The notes beneath the pieces are model-generated. The model saw only the letters and a program-made list of their open reading frames with translations. It was not told the DNA's origin and did no database searches. The position numbers and the translations under genes are program-made. A DNA stretch of 9,331 bases from a halophilic archaeon J07HX64 (GTDB lineage: Archaea; Halobacteriota; Halobacteria; Halobacteriales; Haloarculaceae): the NCBI GenBank assembly GCA_000416085.1, contig KE356579.1, forward strand, positions 1,497,593-1,506,923, read 5' to 3'. Positions 1 to 6,256 of the stretch are shown piece by piece (the stretch's first letter is position 1; the number at the start of each line of letters is the position of its first letter).

Positions 1-74
1 GGCCTGTCATTGCTCACCAGCCCGCGGGCTCTGCCACAGGTCCGGACGCGGCGACAGACACAGCGTCCGACCGG

Positions 75-596
75 TCACTGTTCACCCCCGCTCTCGGAGT
101 CTCCCTCGAACTTCGGACTGTCACTGCTCTCGGTGTCTCGACTGTCCCCGTCCTCGGAGTCCGGACCGTCTGTGTCCGGTTTGTCGTTGCTCGCGTTGGC
201 GCGGCGCTGTCGGGTCATCTCGCGGGCCTGTTCTATCGCCTCGCGGGCCTCCTCGTCGATGCCCGCCCCGAACGGCGTCTCGGATATCTCCGAGCGGCCG
301 ACGTCCTGGGCCCCCTCGTGTCCGTGTTCGTGGCTGTGATCGTCGTCGTGTCCGCCTTCCTCCCGGTGTACGCGGCCGGTGGCATCGTCCGGCCTCACCG
401 GGAACTCCGCGGACTCGGCGAACTCGGTCACCCGTGGCGCGAGGTCTGTCTCCCCCATCTCCTCCCAGCCGGGAACGTGCTCGTTGAGCCAGCCCTCGTG
501 GTCACCACCGCGCAGGATGGCGGTGAATGCGAGATGGTTGGCCAGATGCGTGTCGTCGGCTTGCGGGTCCTCGCAGACCGGACACCGATATCCCAT
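75..596 (-). CDS. DUF5810-like zinc-finger protein with His-rich segment
   Basis: Encodes 173 residues from the ATG at 596. The N-terminus shows a C2H2-type pattern: C5 and C8 (in CPVC), then H17 and H21, a likely zinc site. A conserved helical segment follows (about 17-60). Residues 83-93 are His/Asp-rich (six His in eleven residues), and the last 35-40 residues are an acidic Ser/Asp/Glu tail. From memory this resembles the short haloarchaeal proteins of unknown function called DUF5810; no biochemical role is known to me. The frame can be extended to a GTG at 614 (six more residues), but the ATG is preferred because it puts the CPVC motif at the expected N-terminus and a TATA-like box lies 27-34 nt upstream. 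It follows the GNAT gene on the same strand with a 94-nt gap, so it probably has its own promoter. The His-rich patch could bind metal (inference). Confidence 0.8.
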   Translation of the reverse strand: MGYRCPVCEDPQADDTHLANHLAFTAILRGGDHEGWLNEHVPGWEEMGETDLAPRVTEFAESAEFPVRPDDATGRVHREEGGHDDDHSHEHGHEGAQDVGRSEISETPFGAGIDEEAREAIEQAREMTRQRRANASNDKPDTDGPDSEDGDSRDTESSDSPKFEGDSESGGEQ

Positions 597-622
597 ACCT
601 ACCTTTTGACCCACTCACGCTA

Positions 623-630
623 GGATCTTA
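623..630 (-). promoter_or_regulatory. TATA-like box for the DUF5810-like gene
   Basis: The minus strand reads TAAGATCC, 27-34 nt upstream of the ATG at 596. That is the spacing expected for a haloarchaeal TATA box driving a leaderless or near-leaderless transcript. No Shine-Dalgarno sequence precedes the ATG. The call rests on spacing and A/T content only. Confidence 0.35.
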
Positions 631-690
631 CGCCCCGCGCCTGCGATTACCTCCCCGTCACGGCATCGGGGTAGGTCCCCACCCAATCGG

Positions 691-1428
691 TCAGAAGTTG
701 TACGAGAGCAACACCTCGTCGGTGGTGTCGCCGTCGATGGTGTAGTGGTCGGGTCGGGCGCACTCGCGCTCCCAGCCGTTCATCTCCAAGAAATCGATGG
801 CGCTGGTGTTCGTCGCGGGGACGTTACTCGACAGCTTCCGGTAGCCGTACGTGCCGGCCCAGGTGCAGGCACGACTCATCAGTTGGCTCCCGATACCGAG
901 CCCGCGGTACTCGTCGAGCAGCCCCATCGTGAGATAAACGACACCGTCGAGTTTGTTGATCTCGCGACCCTCGAGGTGGACCCAGCCGATCACCTCGCCG
1001 TCGACCAGCGCCACAAAGTAGATCGGTGTGCTCGCGGAGTCGCCGTGCAACAGCGTGTCGGCGTCGGCGAGCTGGTCCATGATGCTCTCGCCGACGATGT
1101 ACGTCTCACCCTCTATCACCTGCCGGATGACACCCGCCAGCCCCGAGAGGTCCTCGAGTCTGGCCTCCCGGACCCTGACATCGATATCCTCGACGCGGAG
1201 CTGCTCGCTCTCACCGGGCCGGTAGCTGTCGCGCAGCATCCCCTCCACCTCTGTGACGTACCCGTCACGTTTGAGGATGGCCAGCACCTGCTCTGACCGG
1301 TCCGGGGTTACCGGTACCACCTCGGCGTCGTGGAGTTCCGCCGGCGACACCGGGCTGTGCTCCCTGATGAACTCGTACACCCGCTCGCGGTCTCTGGTGT
1401 CGAACTCGGGTTGCTGGCTCGCACACAT
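691..1428 (-). CDS. GNAT acetyltransferase with N-terminal winged-helix-like domain
   Basis: Encodes 245 residues. Residues about 11-70 look like a small winged-helix module: a first helix, an 'SPAEL' turn, a second helix ending 'ILKRDGYV', then a short hairpin. Residues about 85-245 form a GCN5-related N-acetyltransferase fold. Its acetyl-CoA motif A is clear (LDEYRGLGIGSQLM at 171-184, with the R175-G-x-G178-x-G180 pyrophosphate loop), and the late 'N-x-SAIDFLEMNGW' segment (207-219) is typical of the family's motif B region. The family moves an acetyl group from acetyl-CoA to an amine; the substrate here is unknown. The fused N-terminus suggests DNA or protein binding, but it could simply be a structural part. 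It starts at the ATG at 1428, with a TATA box at -25 to -30 and no Shine-Dalgarno site, so it is probably leaderless. It is divergent from uppS across an 89-nt gap. Confidence 0.87.
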   Translation of the reverse strand: MCASQQPEFDTRDRERVYEFIREHSPVSPAELHDAEVVPVTPDRSEQVLAILKRDGYVTEVEGMLRDSYRPGESEQLRVEDIDVRVREARLEDLSGLAGVIRQVIEGETYIVGESIMDQLADADTLLHGDSASTPIYFVALVDGEVIGWVHLEGREINKLDGVVYLTMGLLDEYRGLGIGSQLMSRACTWAGTYGYRKLSSNVPATNTSAIDFLEMNGWERECARPDHYTIDGDTTDEVLLSYNF

Positions 1429-1452
1429 ACATGTTTGTTTGTCAGACAGCCA

Positions 1453-1458
1453 CTTATA
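1453..1458 (-). promoter_or_regulatory. TATA box for the GNAT gene
   Basis: The minus strand reads TATAAG (within GCTATAAG), 25-30 nt upstream of the ATG at 1428. This is the best TATA match in the window and predicts transcription starting at or next to the start codon. It lies in the 89-nt divergent gap with uppS, whose own promoter is less clear: an A-rich run at about 1475-1485 and ACATAC near 1488-1493 are the only candidates. Confidence 0.55.
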
Positions 1459-1517
1459 GCTTCACGAGAGTCGGGAAAACAAAAGAGACATACCCCGGAC
1501 GGGACAGATTCGTCTGA

Positions 1518-2441
1518 ATGCGGCGTCGAATCCGACAGTTCGCGGAGCGGTGTTACGAGCGGCTGTTACTCGCTGAGCTCTCGGAGACACCCTCACACGT
1601 GGCTGTCATCCAAGACGGTAACCGCCGGTACGCCGAGCGCCAGGGGGCCGAGGCGACCGACGGGCACCGGGCGGGAGCCGAGACGACCGAGCAGCTGCTG
1701 CGCTGGTGTGACGAGCTCGATATCGACGAGCTGACCCTGTACGCGTTCTCGACGGAGAACTTCGAGCGACCGGCGGCGGAACGGGAGGCACTGTTCGACC
1801 TGGTGACACGGAAACTCCGCGAGTTCGCCGACAACGAGCGCGTCCACGAGGCCGGGATGCGGATACACGCGATCGGTGAGACCGGACGGCTCCCCGAGCG
1901 CGTACAGGACGCGATCGCCTACGCACAGCAACGCACCGCCGAACACGACACGTACCAGCTCAATATCGCCCTGGCGTACGGCGGACGGGCGGAGCTTCTG
2001 GGTGCCACCCGCAAGATCGCCCGGGCGGTCGAACGCGGTGAACTCGACCCCGCCGAGGTTGACACCGACACTGTCGAAACCGCGCTGTACGACGGACCGA
2101 GCCGTGATGTCGACCTCATCGTGCGCAGCGGCGGTGACGAGCGCACCTCGAACTTCCTCCCCTGGCAGGCAAACGGCAACGAGGCCGCGGTCTACTTCTC
2201 GGCCCCCTACTGGCCGGCGTTCCGGAAGATAGATCTCCTCCGCGGTATCCGGACCGTCGAACACCGCGAGCAGACCAGACGGTGGAGCCGCCTCCAGCGC
2301 GTTCACACGTTCGCCGGTGTAGCGCTCGATATTGCCGCCGACTCCCCCGCGCTCGGCCGCCTCCGGCAGGCCCTGCCCGGTGTGACCGACCAACCGACCG
2401 ACAGAGCGAGCGAGGAGGGTGACACCGACCCGGCGGACTGA
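1518..2441 (+). CDS. uppS: cis-polyprenyl (undecaprenyl/dolichyl-type) diphosphate synthase
   Basis: Encodes 307 residues of the cis-prenyltransferase family. The enzyme adds isopentenyl diphosphate units in Z configuration to an allylic primer. In archaea this yields the long polyprenyl diphosphate used to make dolichol-type carriers for glycosylation. Family landmarks are all present: HVAVIQDGNRRYA at 27-39 with catalytic D33; GHRAGA at 49-54; LYAFSTENFERP at 74-85; LNIALAYGGRAEL at 148-160; and VRSGGDERTSNFLPWQ at 202-217. At the position of the bacterial Mg-binding Glu (GGE) this protein has Asp207, a substitution I recall in other haloarchaeal homologues. The C-terminal 30 residues are an acidic low-complexity tail. 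It starts at the ATG at 1518, about 25 residues before the catalytic motif, a normal distance. The next gene begins 144 nt downstream on the same strand. Haloarchaea often have more than one paralogue, so the exact chain length made is unknown. Confidence 0.93.
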   Translation: MRRRIRQFAERCYERLLLAELSETPSHVAVIQDGNRRYAERQGAEATDGHRAGAETTEQLLRWCDELDIDELTLYAFSTENFERPAAEREALFDLVTRKLREFADNERVHEAGMRIHAIGETGRLPERVQDAIAYAQQRTAEHDTYQLNIALAYGGRAELLGATRKIARAVERGELDPAEVDTDTVETALYDGPSRDVDLIVRSGGDERTSNFLPWQANGNEAAVYFSAPYWPAFRKIDLLRGIRTVEHREQTRRWSRLQRVHTFAGVALDIAADSPALGRLRQALPGVTDQPTDRASEEGDTDPAD

Positions 2442-2585
2442 CGGATCCGGATAGAACCGCTGACCAGTCGTTACAGTCTCAACACACTCGAACACCGGTG
2501 TCCCGGAGTCTGACACCCACGCGACCGCTCTGTGGCCGTCACCGGCGTCTACGCCCACCGCACCGCTTCGGGCTGAAATCGGCGG

Positions 2586-3860
2586 GTGGCCGTGACCACA
2601 ATCCACTTTCCCCGTGCTGTCGAACAACAGACTGTGTGTGCCGAGGTACCCCTCGGTGACGGTCACATCGACCTCGCGCTCGACGGGTCGGTGACGGTCG
2701 CCAGGCCGCCGGGCGGTGACCCCGTCGATGTCCGCGAGCAGGCACGACTCGCTGTCGCGGAGCCACACGGTCCCCGACTGGCGGCACAGGTCGACCCCGA
2801 CGACGATATCGGTATCGTCGTCACAGACGTCACCCGTGCGACACCGGACGCCGTGTTGCTCGATGCGTTGCTGGCGGAACTGGAACGTGGTGGCGTCTCC
2901 CGCGAGCAGGTGACAGTCGTCGTCGGACTGGGGCTGCACCGTCCGATGACCGACGACGAACTCGCGGCGGCACTCGGCGGGCACGCGGACCTGGCGGTCA
3001 ACCACGACCCCGACCGGACCGTCGAGGTCGGTCGGGTCGACGGCTGTCCGATCACGCTGTTCGAACCGCTGGCCGATGCGGATCTGGTCTGTTCGACGGG
3101 GATGGTCGAGCCACACCAGTACGCCGGGTTCTCCGGCGGGGCAAAAACGGCCGTCATCGGGGCGGGTGGCGAATCACAGATACGCTACACCCACGGGCCG
3201 GAACTGCTCGGCCGCGAGGGGGTCCGTCTCGGTCGCATCGCGGACAACCCGTTCCGGGCGTTTCTGGACCGCGCCGGCGACGCTATCGGAGTGGGGTTCT
3301 GCCTGAACGTGACACACACGCCCGACGGGACCGTCGGTGTGAGCGCGGGTCAACCCCGTCGGGTCGTCGCAGACCTCGCGGCCCAGGCCCGTGAGGCGCT
3401 CGCCGTCGCGGTGACAGACTCATACGACGCCGTTGTTGCCGGGGTCGGTGCGCCGAAAGACGCCAGCCTCTACCAGGCGAGCCGTGCTGCCACCTACGTT
3501 GCGCTCGGGGCGCACAACCCGCTCCGGACTGGCGGGCGTCTCGTCGTGCCCGCGGCGCTCTCCGAGGGTGCCGGACAGGGCACCGGCGAGCGGCGCTTCC
3601 GGGAGTGGCTGTCGGAGGCAACCGACCCGGCGTCGCTGTACGAGCAGATGGCCGCGGGGTACGAGCCCGGCGCACAGCGGGCCTTTGTCCTCGCGCGGGT
3701 CCTGCGCGAACATCCGGTGACGGTCACCAACAGCACGTGCCCGGACCTCGTCGAGGCGTGTCTGCTCGACGCCGCGCCGACTGTCGAGGCCGCGCTCGAC
3801 GCGACAGACGACGTGCTGGTTGTTCCCGATGCGCTGCACACACTACTCGTAACAGCCTGA
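2586..3860 (+). CDS. LarA-family (DUF2088) nickel-pincer-type 2-hydroxyacid racemase/epimerase homologue
   Basis: Encodes 424 residues, the usual LarA length. The family includes lactate racemase, which uses a nickel-pincer nucleotide cofactor bound through a Lys and a His to move a hydride at C2 of a 2-hydroxyacid. Matching landmarks: DVTRATP at 81-87; GLHRPMTDDE at 116-125 with H118; HQYAGFSGGAK at 177-187 with H177 and cofactor-Lys K187; and H203 in YTHGPELL. The C-terminal half has KDASLYQASR at 291-300: Y296 and Q297 match the family, but R300 stands where I recall a Lys (K298 of the Lactobacillus enzyme). The cofactor site looks intact, so a real enzyme is likely. The substrate may not be lactate, since family members act on several hydroxyacids. 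No cofactor-maturation genes (larB, larC, larE) are in the window. The start is uncertain: GTG at 2586 or GTG at 2592, with neither a Shine-Dalgarno site nor a well-placed TATA box. It converges with phaC across 106 nt. Confidence 0.88.
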   Translation: MAVTTIHFPRAVEQQTVCAEVPLGDGHIDLALDGSVTVARPPGGDPVDVREQARLAVAEPHGPRLAAQVDPDDDIGIVVTDVTRATPDAVLLDALLAELERGGVSREQVTVVVGLGLHRPMTDDELAAALGGHADLAVNHDPDRTVEVGRVDGCPITLFEPLADADLVCSTGMVEPHQYAGFSGGAKTAVIGAGGESQIRYTHGPELLGREGVRLGRIADNPFRAFLDRAGDAIGVGFCLNVTHTPDGTVGVSAGQPRRVVADLAAQAREALAVAVTDSYDAVVAGVGAPKDASLYQASRAATYVALGAHNPLRTGGRLVVPAALSEGAGQGTGERRFREWLSEATDPASLYEQMAAGYEPGAQRAFVLARVLREHPVTVTNSTCPDLVEACLLDAAPTVEAALDATDDVLVVPDALHTLLVTA

Positions 3861-3966
3861 GCAGTCGTATGCCCACACCGACGGATGCTGTCTGACCGGA
3901 GGGGTGGTGACCGTCTGTAAAAGAGAGTGACGCCGACAGTGGGTCCCGTAACTGGCTCTGCACGCC

Positions 3967-5454
3967 TCAGTTGAGCTCCGCGAGCCAGCCCTCGACCCGC
4001 GAGTCGCCGGCCCCCGTCAGCGCCGCGAGCTCCGAGATGTCCCGCTCGACCAGGTCGGCGGTCGTCTCGACACCGGCCTCCCGGAGGCGCTCTGCGTACG
4101 TCGGGCCGATCCCCGTAACTGTCTGGACTGCCGCCGTACCGGTTGCTGCCGTATCATCGTCTGCCTTGGTCTCACTCTCGACTGCGGTCGTGCCGTCGTT
4201 CTCGACGCCGGTACCATCGTTCTCGACACCGGCGTTACCCGCCTCGACGCCATCCGACGGGTCGTCTGTACTGGTGTCGCCTGCCGCGTTGCCCTCTGCA
4301 CCGTCGTCGTCGACAGTTTCGCCCCCTGTGCCCTCGTTTTCTGGGCCGGCGTCGTCGGACTCGTCGGGTTCCGAAACCCGGTGGTACCAGTCGGCGACCT
4401 CGGGCCAGACAGTCTCGTGTGAGGAGGAGGAGACGGAGAGCCCGATGTGGCCGGTCGAGTGTTCGATACTGGTGACGTCGTCCGAGCCGACGACATCGTT
4501 GAACGGACGGGAGGCCGCCGGCGGGATGAGGTGGTCGTACTCCCCGAGCACCTGGAGCACAGGCATATCGATTTTGTCGACCTCGACCTCGCGACCGCCG
4601 ATCTCGAGGTCGTCGTTGTAGAGTGCGTTCTCCTGGTAGAACTTCTCGAGGAACTCGGCGTAGGCCTCGCCGGCGACATCGATCCCGTCGTCGATCCACC
4701 GTTCCATCCGGGCGAAGTTCTCGACGAACCCCTCGTCGTCGAACTTGTCGTACAGTCTGGCGTACTTGCTGAGGTAGTTCTCGACGGGGTCCATCATCGC
4801 GAACCCGCTGTCGAGCAGGTCGGAGGGCGCGTTCCCGAACGTGTCCACGACGTCCCGGGGGTCGTAGTGCTCCTCGCTGCCCCACCGTTCGAGCACACCG
4901 CCGGTGTCGTCGAAACACAGCCCCGCAGCCATCAGCCCCAGCGCGTTCACCTTCTCGGGGTACAACGCGGCGTAGACGGCGCTCATTGTGCCGCCCATAC
5001 AGTACCCCAGGAGATTGATCTGTGCCTGTCCGGAGCGCTCGCGGACCTCGTCGGCGCAGTTGTCGATGTACCGGTCGATGTAGTCAGACAGCCCCAGATG
5101 CTGGTCGAGCCGGGAGGGCTCGTTCCAGTCGATGAGATACACGTCGTGACCGGCGTCGAGTAACCGCCGGATGACGCTCCTGTCGGGCTGCAGGTCGAGG
5201 ATGTACGGGCGGTTGATCAGCGCGTACACCACCAGTATCGGCACGTTGTTCTGCTCGTCCGTACGAGAGTCGTAGTGCAGGAGTTCGAGCTTGTTCTCCG
5301 TGTAGACCTCCTCCGCGGGGGTCGTGCCGACCTCGACCCCGTCCATCTCGGCGGCGCGGTCGGGCGCGTCGGCGGCGCGCTCGACTGCCCCGGTCACCTG
5401 CTCGGCGGTCTCTGCCTGTGCGTCGAGCGCGAGTGCGAGTGGGTCGTACGCCAT
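3967..5454 (-). CDS. phaC: Class III polyhydroxyalkanoate synthase, catalytic subunit PhaC
   Basis: Encodes 495 residues. PhaC polymerises (R)-3-hydroxyacyl-CoA into PHA at the granule surface, working with PhaE. The alpha/beta-hydrolase core (about 50-360) has the PHA synthase lipase-like box GYCMGG at 150-155 with nucleophile C152, D307 in GEYDHLIPP, and H336 in STGHIGLS, giving a Cys-Asp-His triad. The stretch '[11 protein letters not shown]' (104-114) is typical of class III enzymes. Residues about 362-442 are a very acidic linker with a short tandem repeat, and 443-495 look like a helix-hairpin-helix domain ([12 protein letters not shown], then [14 protein letters not shown] second half). 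The start is the ATG at 5454: it overlaps the phaE stop in TAATG and has GGAGG 10 nt upstream, so translation is probably coupled. The same frame is open further upstream, but that stretch is shadow coding inside phaE. Downstream on the minus strand, a short TTTT run (3919-3922) is the only terminator-like signal. Confidence 0.96.
   Translation of the reverse strand: MAYDPLALALDAQAETAEQVTGAVERAADAPDRAAEMDGVEVGTTPAEEVYTENKLELLHYDSRTDEQNNVPILVVYALINRPYILDLQPDRSVIRRLLDAGHDVYLIDWNEPSRLDQHLGLSDYIDRYIDNCADEVRERSGQAQINLLGYCMGGTMSAVYAALYPEKVNALGLMAAGLCFDDTGGVLERWGSEEHYDPRDVVDTFGNAPSDLLDSGFAMMDPVENYLSKYARLYDKFDDEGFVENFARMERWIDDGIDVAGEAYAEFLEKFYQENALYNDDLEIGGREVEVDKIDMPVLQVLGEYDHLIPPAASRPFNDVVGSDDVTSIEHSTGHIGLSVSSSSHETVWPEVADWYHRVSEPDESDDAGPENEGTGGETVDDDGAEGNAAGDTSTDDPSDGVEAGNAGVENDGTGVENDGTTAVESETKADDDTAATGTAAVQTVTGIGPTYAERLREAGVETTADLVERDISELAALTGAGDSRVEGWLAELN
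4196..4232 (-). repeat. Imperfect 21-nt tandem repeat inside the phaC linker
   Basis: The block TCGTTCTCGACGCCGG (4196-4211) recurs 21 nt later (4217-4232) with one mismatch. In protein it gives two copies of a seven-residue unit, AGVENDG then TGVENDG (residues 408-421), inside the acidic linker. Its length keeps the frame, so copy number could change without breaking PhaC. Confidence 0.7.
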
Positions 5455-6014
5455 TACTCGACAGCCTCCAAGATATCGTCGAGTTTCTCCTCGACGTCCT
5501 GCTGGCGGCGTTCGAGTTCGATCAGCCGCTCTGCCACCTCCGAGACATCCTCCTGTGTGGCGAACCCGACCTGTGCCAGTGAGTCCTGTTGCATCGCGTC
5601 GACATCCTGACCGCGACCCAGCATCGCCTGTATCAACTCTCCGTTCGCGGCGGCGAACGCGTCGGTCGACAGCAGCTCCGATATCGCCTCGTTCGTCGCC
5701 CGCAGCCAGATATCGCGGAACGTCTCCGGGTCCAACTCCTCCGCCTCCATCGCCGCCGTCATCTCCTCGAATGTCTGGTCGGCCGCATCTAGCCACACCT
5801 CGGAGGCGCCGGCGTACCCCTCGATGCCCTCGGCCATCTCGCTCTCGTCCGGGACGGACCCGAAGACGGCGTCGGTCATCGTCTCGACGAGCGCCGCCTG
5901 TGTCTCGACGTTTCGCTCCAGCGTCGACGCGAACGCCTCGTTCATTCCTGCAAACGCCTGGTCGAACTGCCCTGTCGGTCCCATCTGGAAGCTGTTCTCT
6001 CCCTTGTCACTCAT
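5454..6014 (-). CDS. phaE: Class III PHA synthase subunit PhaE (haloarchaeal type)
   Basis: Encodes 186 residues, close to the short PhaE proteins of haloarchaea (about 180 residues, from memory) and much shorter than bacterial PhaE. PhaE has no catalytic triad; it forms a complex with PhaC and is needed for activity. The protein is acidic and almost wholly helical, without a signal peptide or membrane segment. The middle holds [24 protein letters not shown] helices (82-101). The end, '[19 protein letters not shown]' and onward (150-184), is a heptad-like coiled coil matching the PhaE C-terminus. Identification rests on this and on its place directly before phaC. It starts at the ATG at 6014, which has a TATA-like box at -25 to -30 and no Shine-Dalgarno site. 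The stop TAA (5456-5454) shares one base with the phaC ATG. In several haloarchaea phaR and phaP lie just upstream of phaE; here the upstream neighbour is a divergent protease gene. Confidence 0.9.
   Translation of the reverse strand: MSDKGENSFQMGPTGQFDQAFAGMNEAFASTLERNVETQAALVETMTDAVFGSVPDESEMAEGIEGYAGASEVWLDAADQTFEEMTAAMEAEELDPETFRDIWLRATNEAISELLSTDAFAAANGELIQAMLGRGQDVDAMQQDSLAQVGFATQEDVSEVAERLIELERRQQDVEEKLDDILEAVE
5465..5469 (-). promoter_or_regulatory. Shine-Dalgarno site for phaC
   Basis: The minus strand reads GGAGG, with 10 nt between it and the phaC ATG at 5454, inside the last codons of phaE. It is the clearest ribosome-binding site in a window where other genes seem leaderless. 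That fits an internal operon gene and decides the phaC start. Confidence 0.7.
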
Positions 6015-6016
6015 AC

Positions 6017-6040
6017 TGCACAGTCAAACGGGACTGTGCA
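6017..6040. promoter_or_regulatory. Perfect inverted repeat at the phaE transcription start (operator candidate)
   Basis: TGCACAGTC (6017-6025) and GACTGTGCA (6032-6040) are exact reverse complements separated by 6 nt, a 24-bp dyad. It begins 3 nt upstream of the phaE ATG and its far arm overlaps the TATA-like box by two bases. It therefore covers the predicted transcription start and the space where TFB and polymerase would sit. That geometry suits a dimeric repressor. Because most of it lies upstream of a leaderless start, an RNA hairpin role is less likely. Confidence 0.6.
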
Positions 6041-6046
6041 TAAGTC
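6039..6046 (-). promoter_or_regulatory. TATA-like box for phaEC
   Basis: The minus strand reads GACTTATG, with the CTTATG core 25-30 nt upstream of the phaE ATG. This is the right place for a haloarchaeal TATA box of a leaderless transcript. The outer bases of the inverted repeat overlap its downstream edge. Confidence 0.45.
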
Positions 6047-6069
6047 TGACCGTCCACCGACCCCGATCT

Positions 6070-6122
6070 GTGCGACCTGCGGTCACTCTTCAACCCAACC
6101 GGTGTGTACGACCTGCGGTCAC
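6070..6122. repeat. Two direct repeats, 36 nt apart, upstream of the phaE promoter
   Basis: GTGCGACCTGCGGTCAC (6070-6086) and GTACGACCTGCGGTCAC (6106-6122) match at 16 of 17 positions. Each contains the small dyad GACC-TGC-GGTC. They lie 24-76 nt beyond the phaE TATA-like box and 135-187 nt upstream of the divergent protease gene, so they could be activator or repressor sites for either. No protein is known to me to bind this sequence. Confidence 0.5.
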
Positions 6123-6138
6123 ACCGTCTGACCGTCTG
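6123..6138. repeat. Tandem 8-mer in the phaE/protease divergent region
   Basis: ACCGTCTG occurs twice head to tail (6123-6130, 6131-6138), directly after the second copy of the 17-nt direct repeat. The junction word GTCTGACCGTC (6126-6136) also occurs exactly at 6044-6054, so this 11-mer flanks the pair of direct repeats and its other copy touches the phaE TATA-like box. Confidence 0.45.
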
Positions 6139-6224
6139 TGTCGACGATACTCTCCTGTGGGTGCTCTCTGCGGGTGCGTCATCCGGGGTACGGCGCTCGA
6201 CGTCTGTCGCCGGCCGTCAGTCGC

Positions 6225-6235
6225 AAATCTGAAAT
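6225..6235 (+). promoter_or_regulatory. Weak TATA-like box for the presenilin-type protease gene
   Basis: AAATCTGAAAT is the only A/T-rich stretch before the ATG at 6257, centred about 27 nt upstream. The position fits a leaderless haloarchaeal gene; the match to a TATA consensus is poor. Confidence 0.3.
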
Positions 6236-6256
6236 CCGTCACGGGCAACACCGGGT

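Noticed and set aside
1..15. Possible start of a further minus-strand gene: GGTGA followed by ATG at 10
   Set aside because: Only three codons are visible before the window ends, so nothing can be said of the product. It may be a real neighbour in the same direction.
19..30. Twelve-base perfect palindrome AGCCCGCGGGCT just past the DUF5810-like gene
   Set aside because: An all but wholly G/C palindrome of this size is easily found by chance at this base composition, it has no loop to form a hairpin, and no T-run follows on the minus strand.
653..671. CCCCG/CGGGG stem between the GNAT and DUF5810-like genes
   Set aside because: A 5-bp stem with a 9-nt loop and no T-run is too weak to call a terminator in G/C-rich DNA.
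745..1296. A plus-strand frame of 183 codons opposite the GNAT gene
   Set aside because: The GNAT gene has clear family motifs, while this frame has none and no promoter; it is a shadow.
1593..3116. A minus-strand frame open for about 507 codons, antisense to uppS and the LarA-like gene
   Set aside because: It crosses two well-supported genes and their intergenic gap, matches no family, and is Arg/Val/Gly-rich without motifs. Long antisense frames are common in high-GC haloarchaeal DNA.
4447..5163. A plus-strand frame of 238 codons opposite phaC
   Set aside because: It is the antisense of conserved PhaC catalytic sequence and has only repetitive Val/Asp/Leu composition.
5455..5796. Upstream extension of the phaC frame by 114 codons
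   Set aside because: The extension lies wholly inside phaE in another frame and is Arg/Gly/Asp low-complexity. The TAATG junction and the GGAGG site fix the phaC start at 5454.
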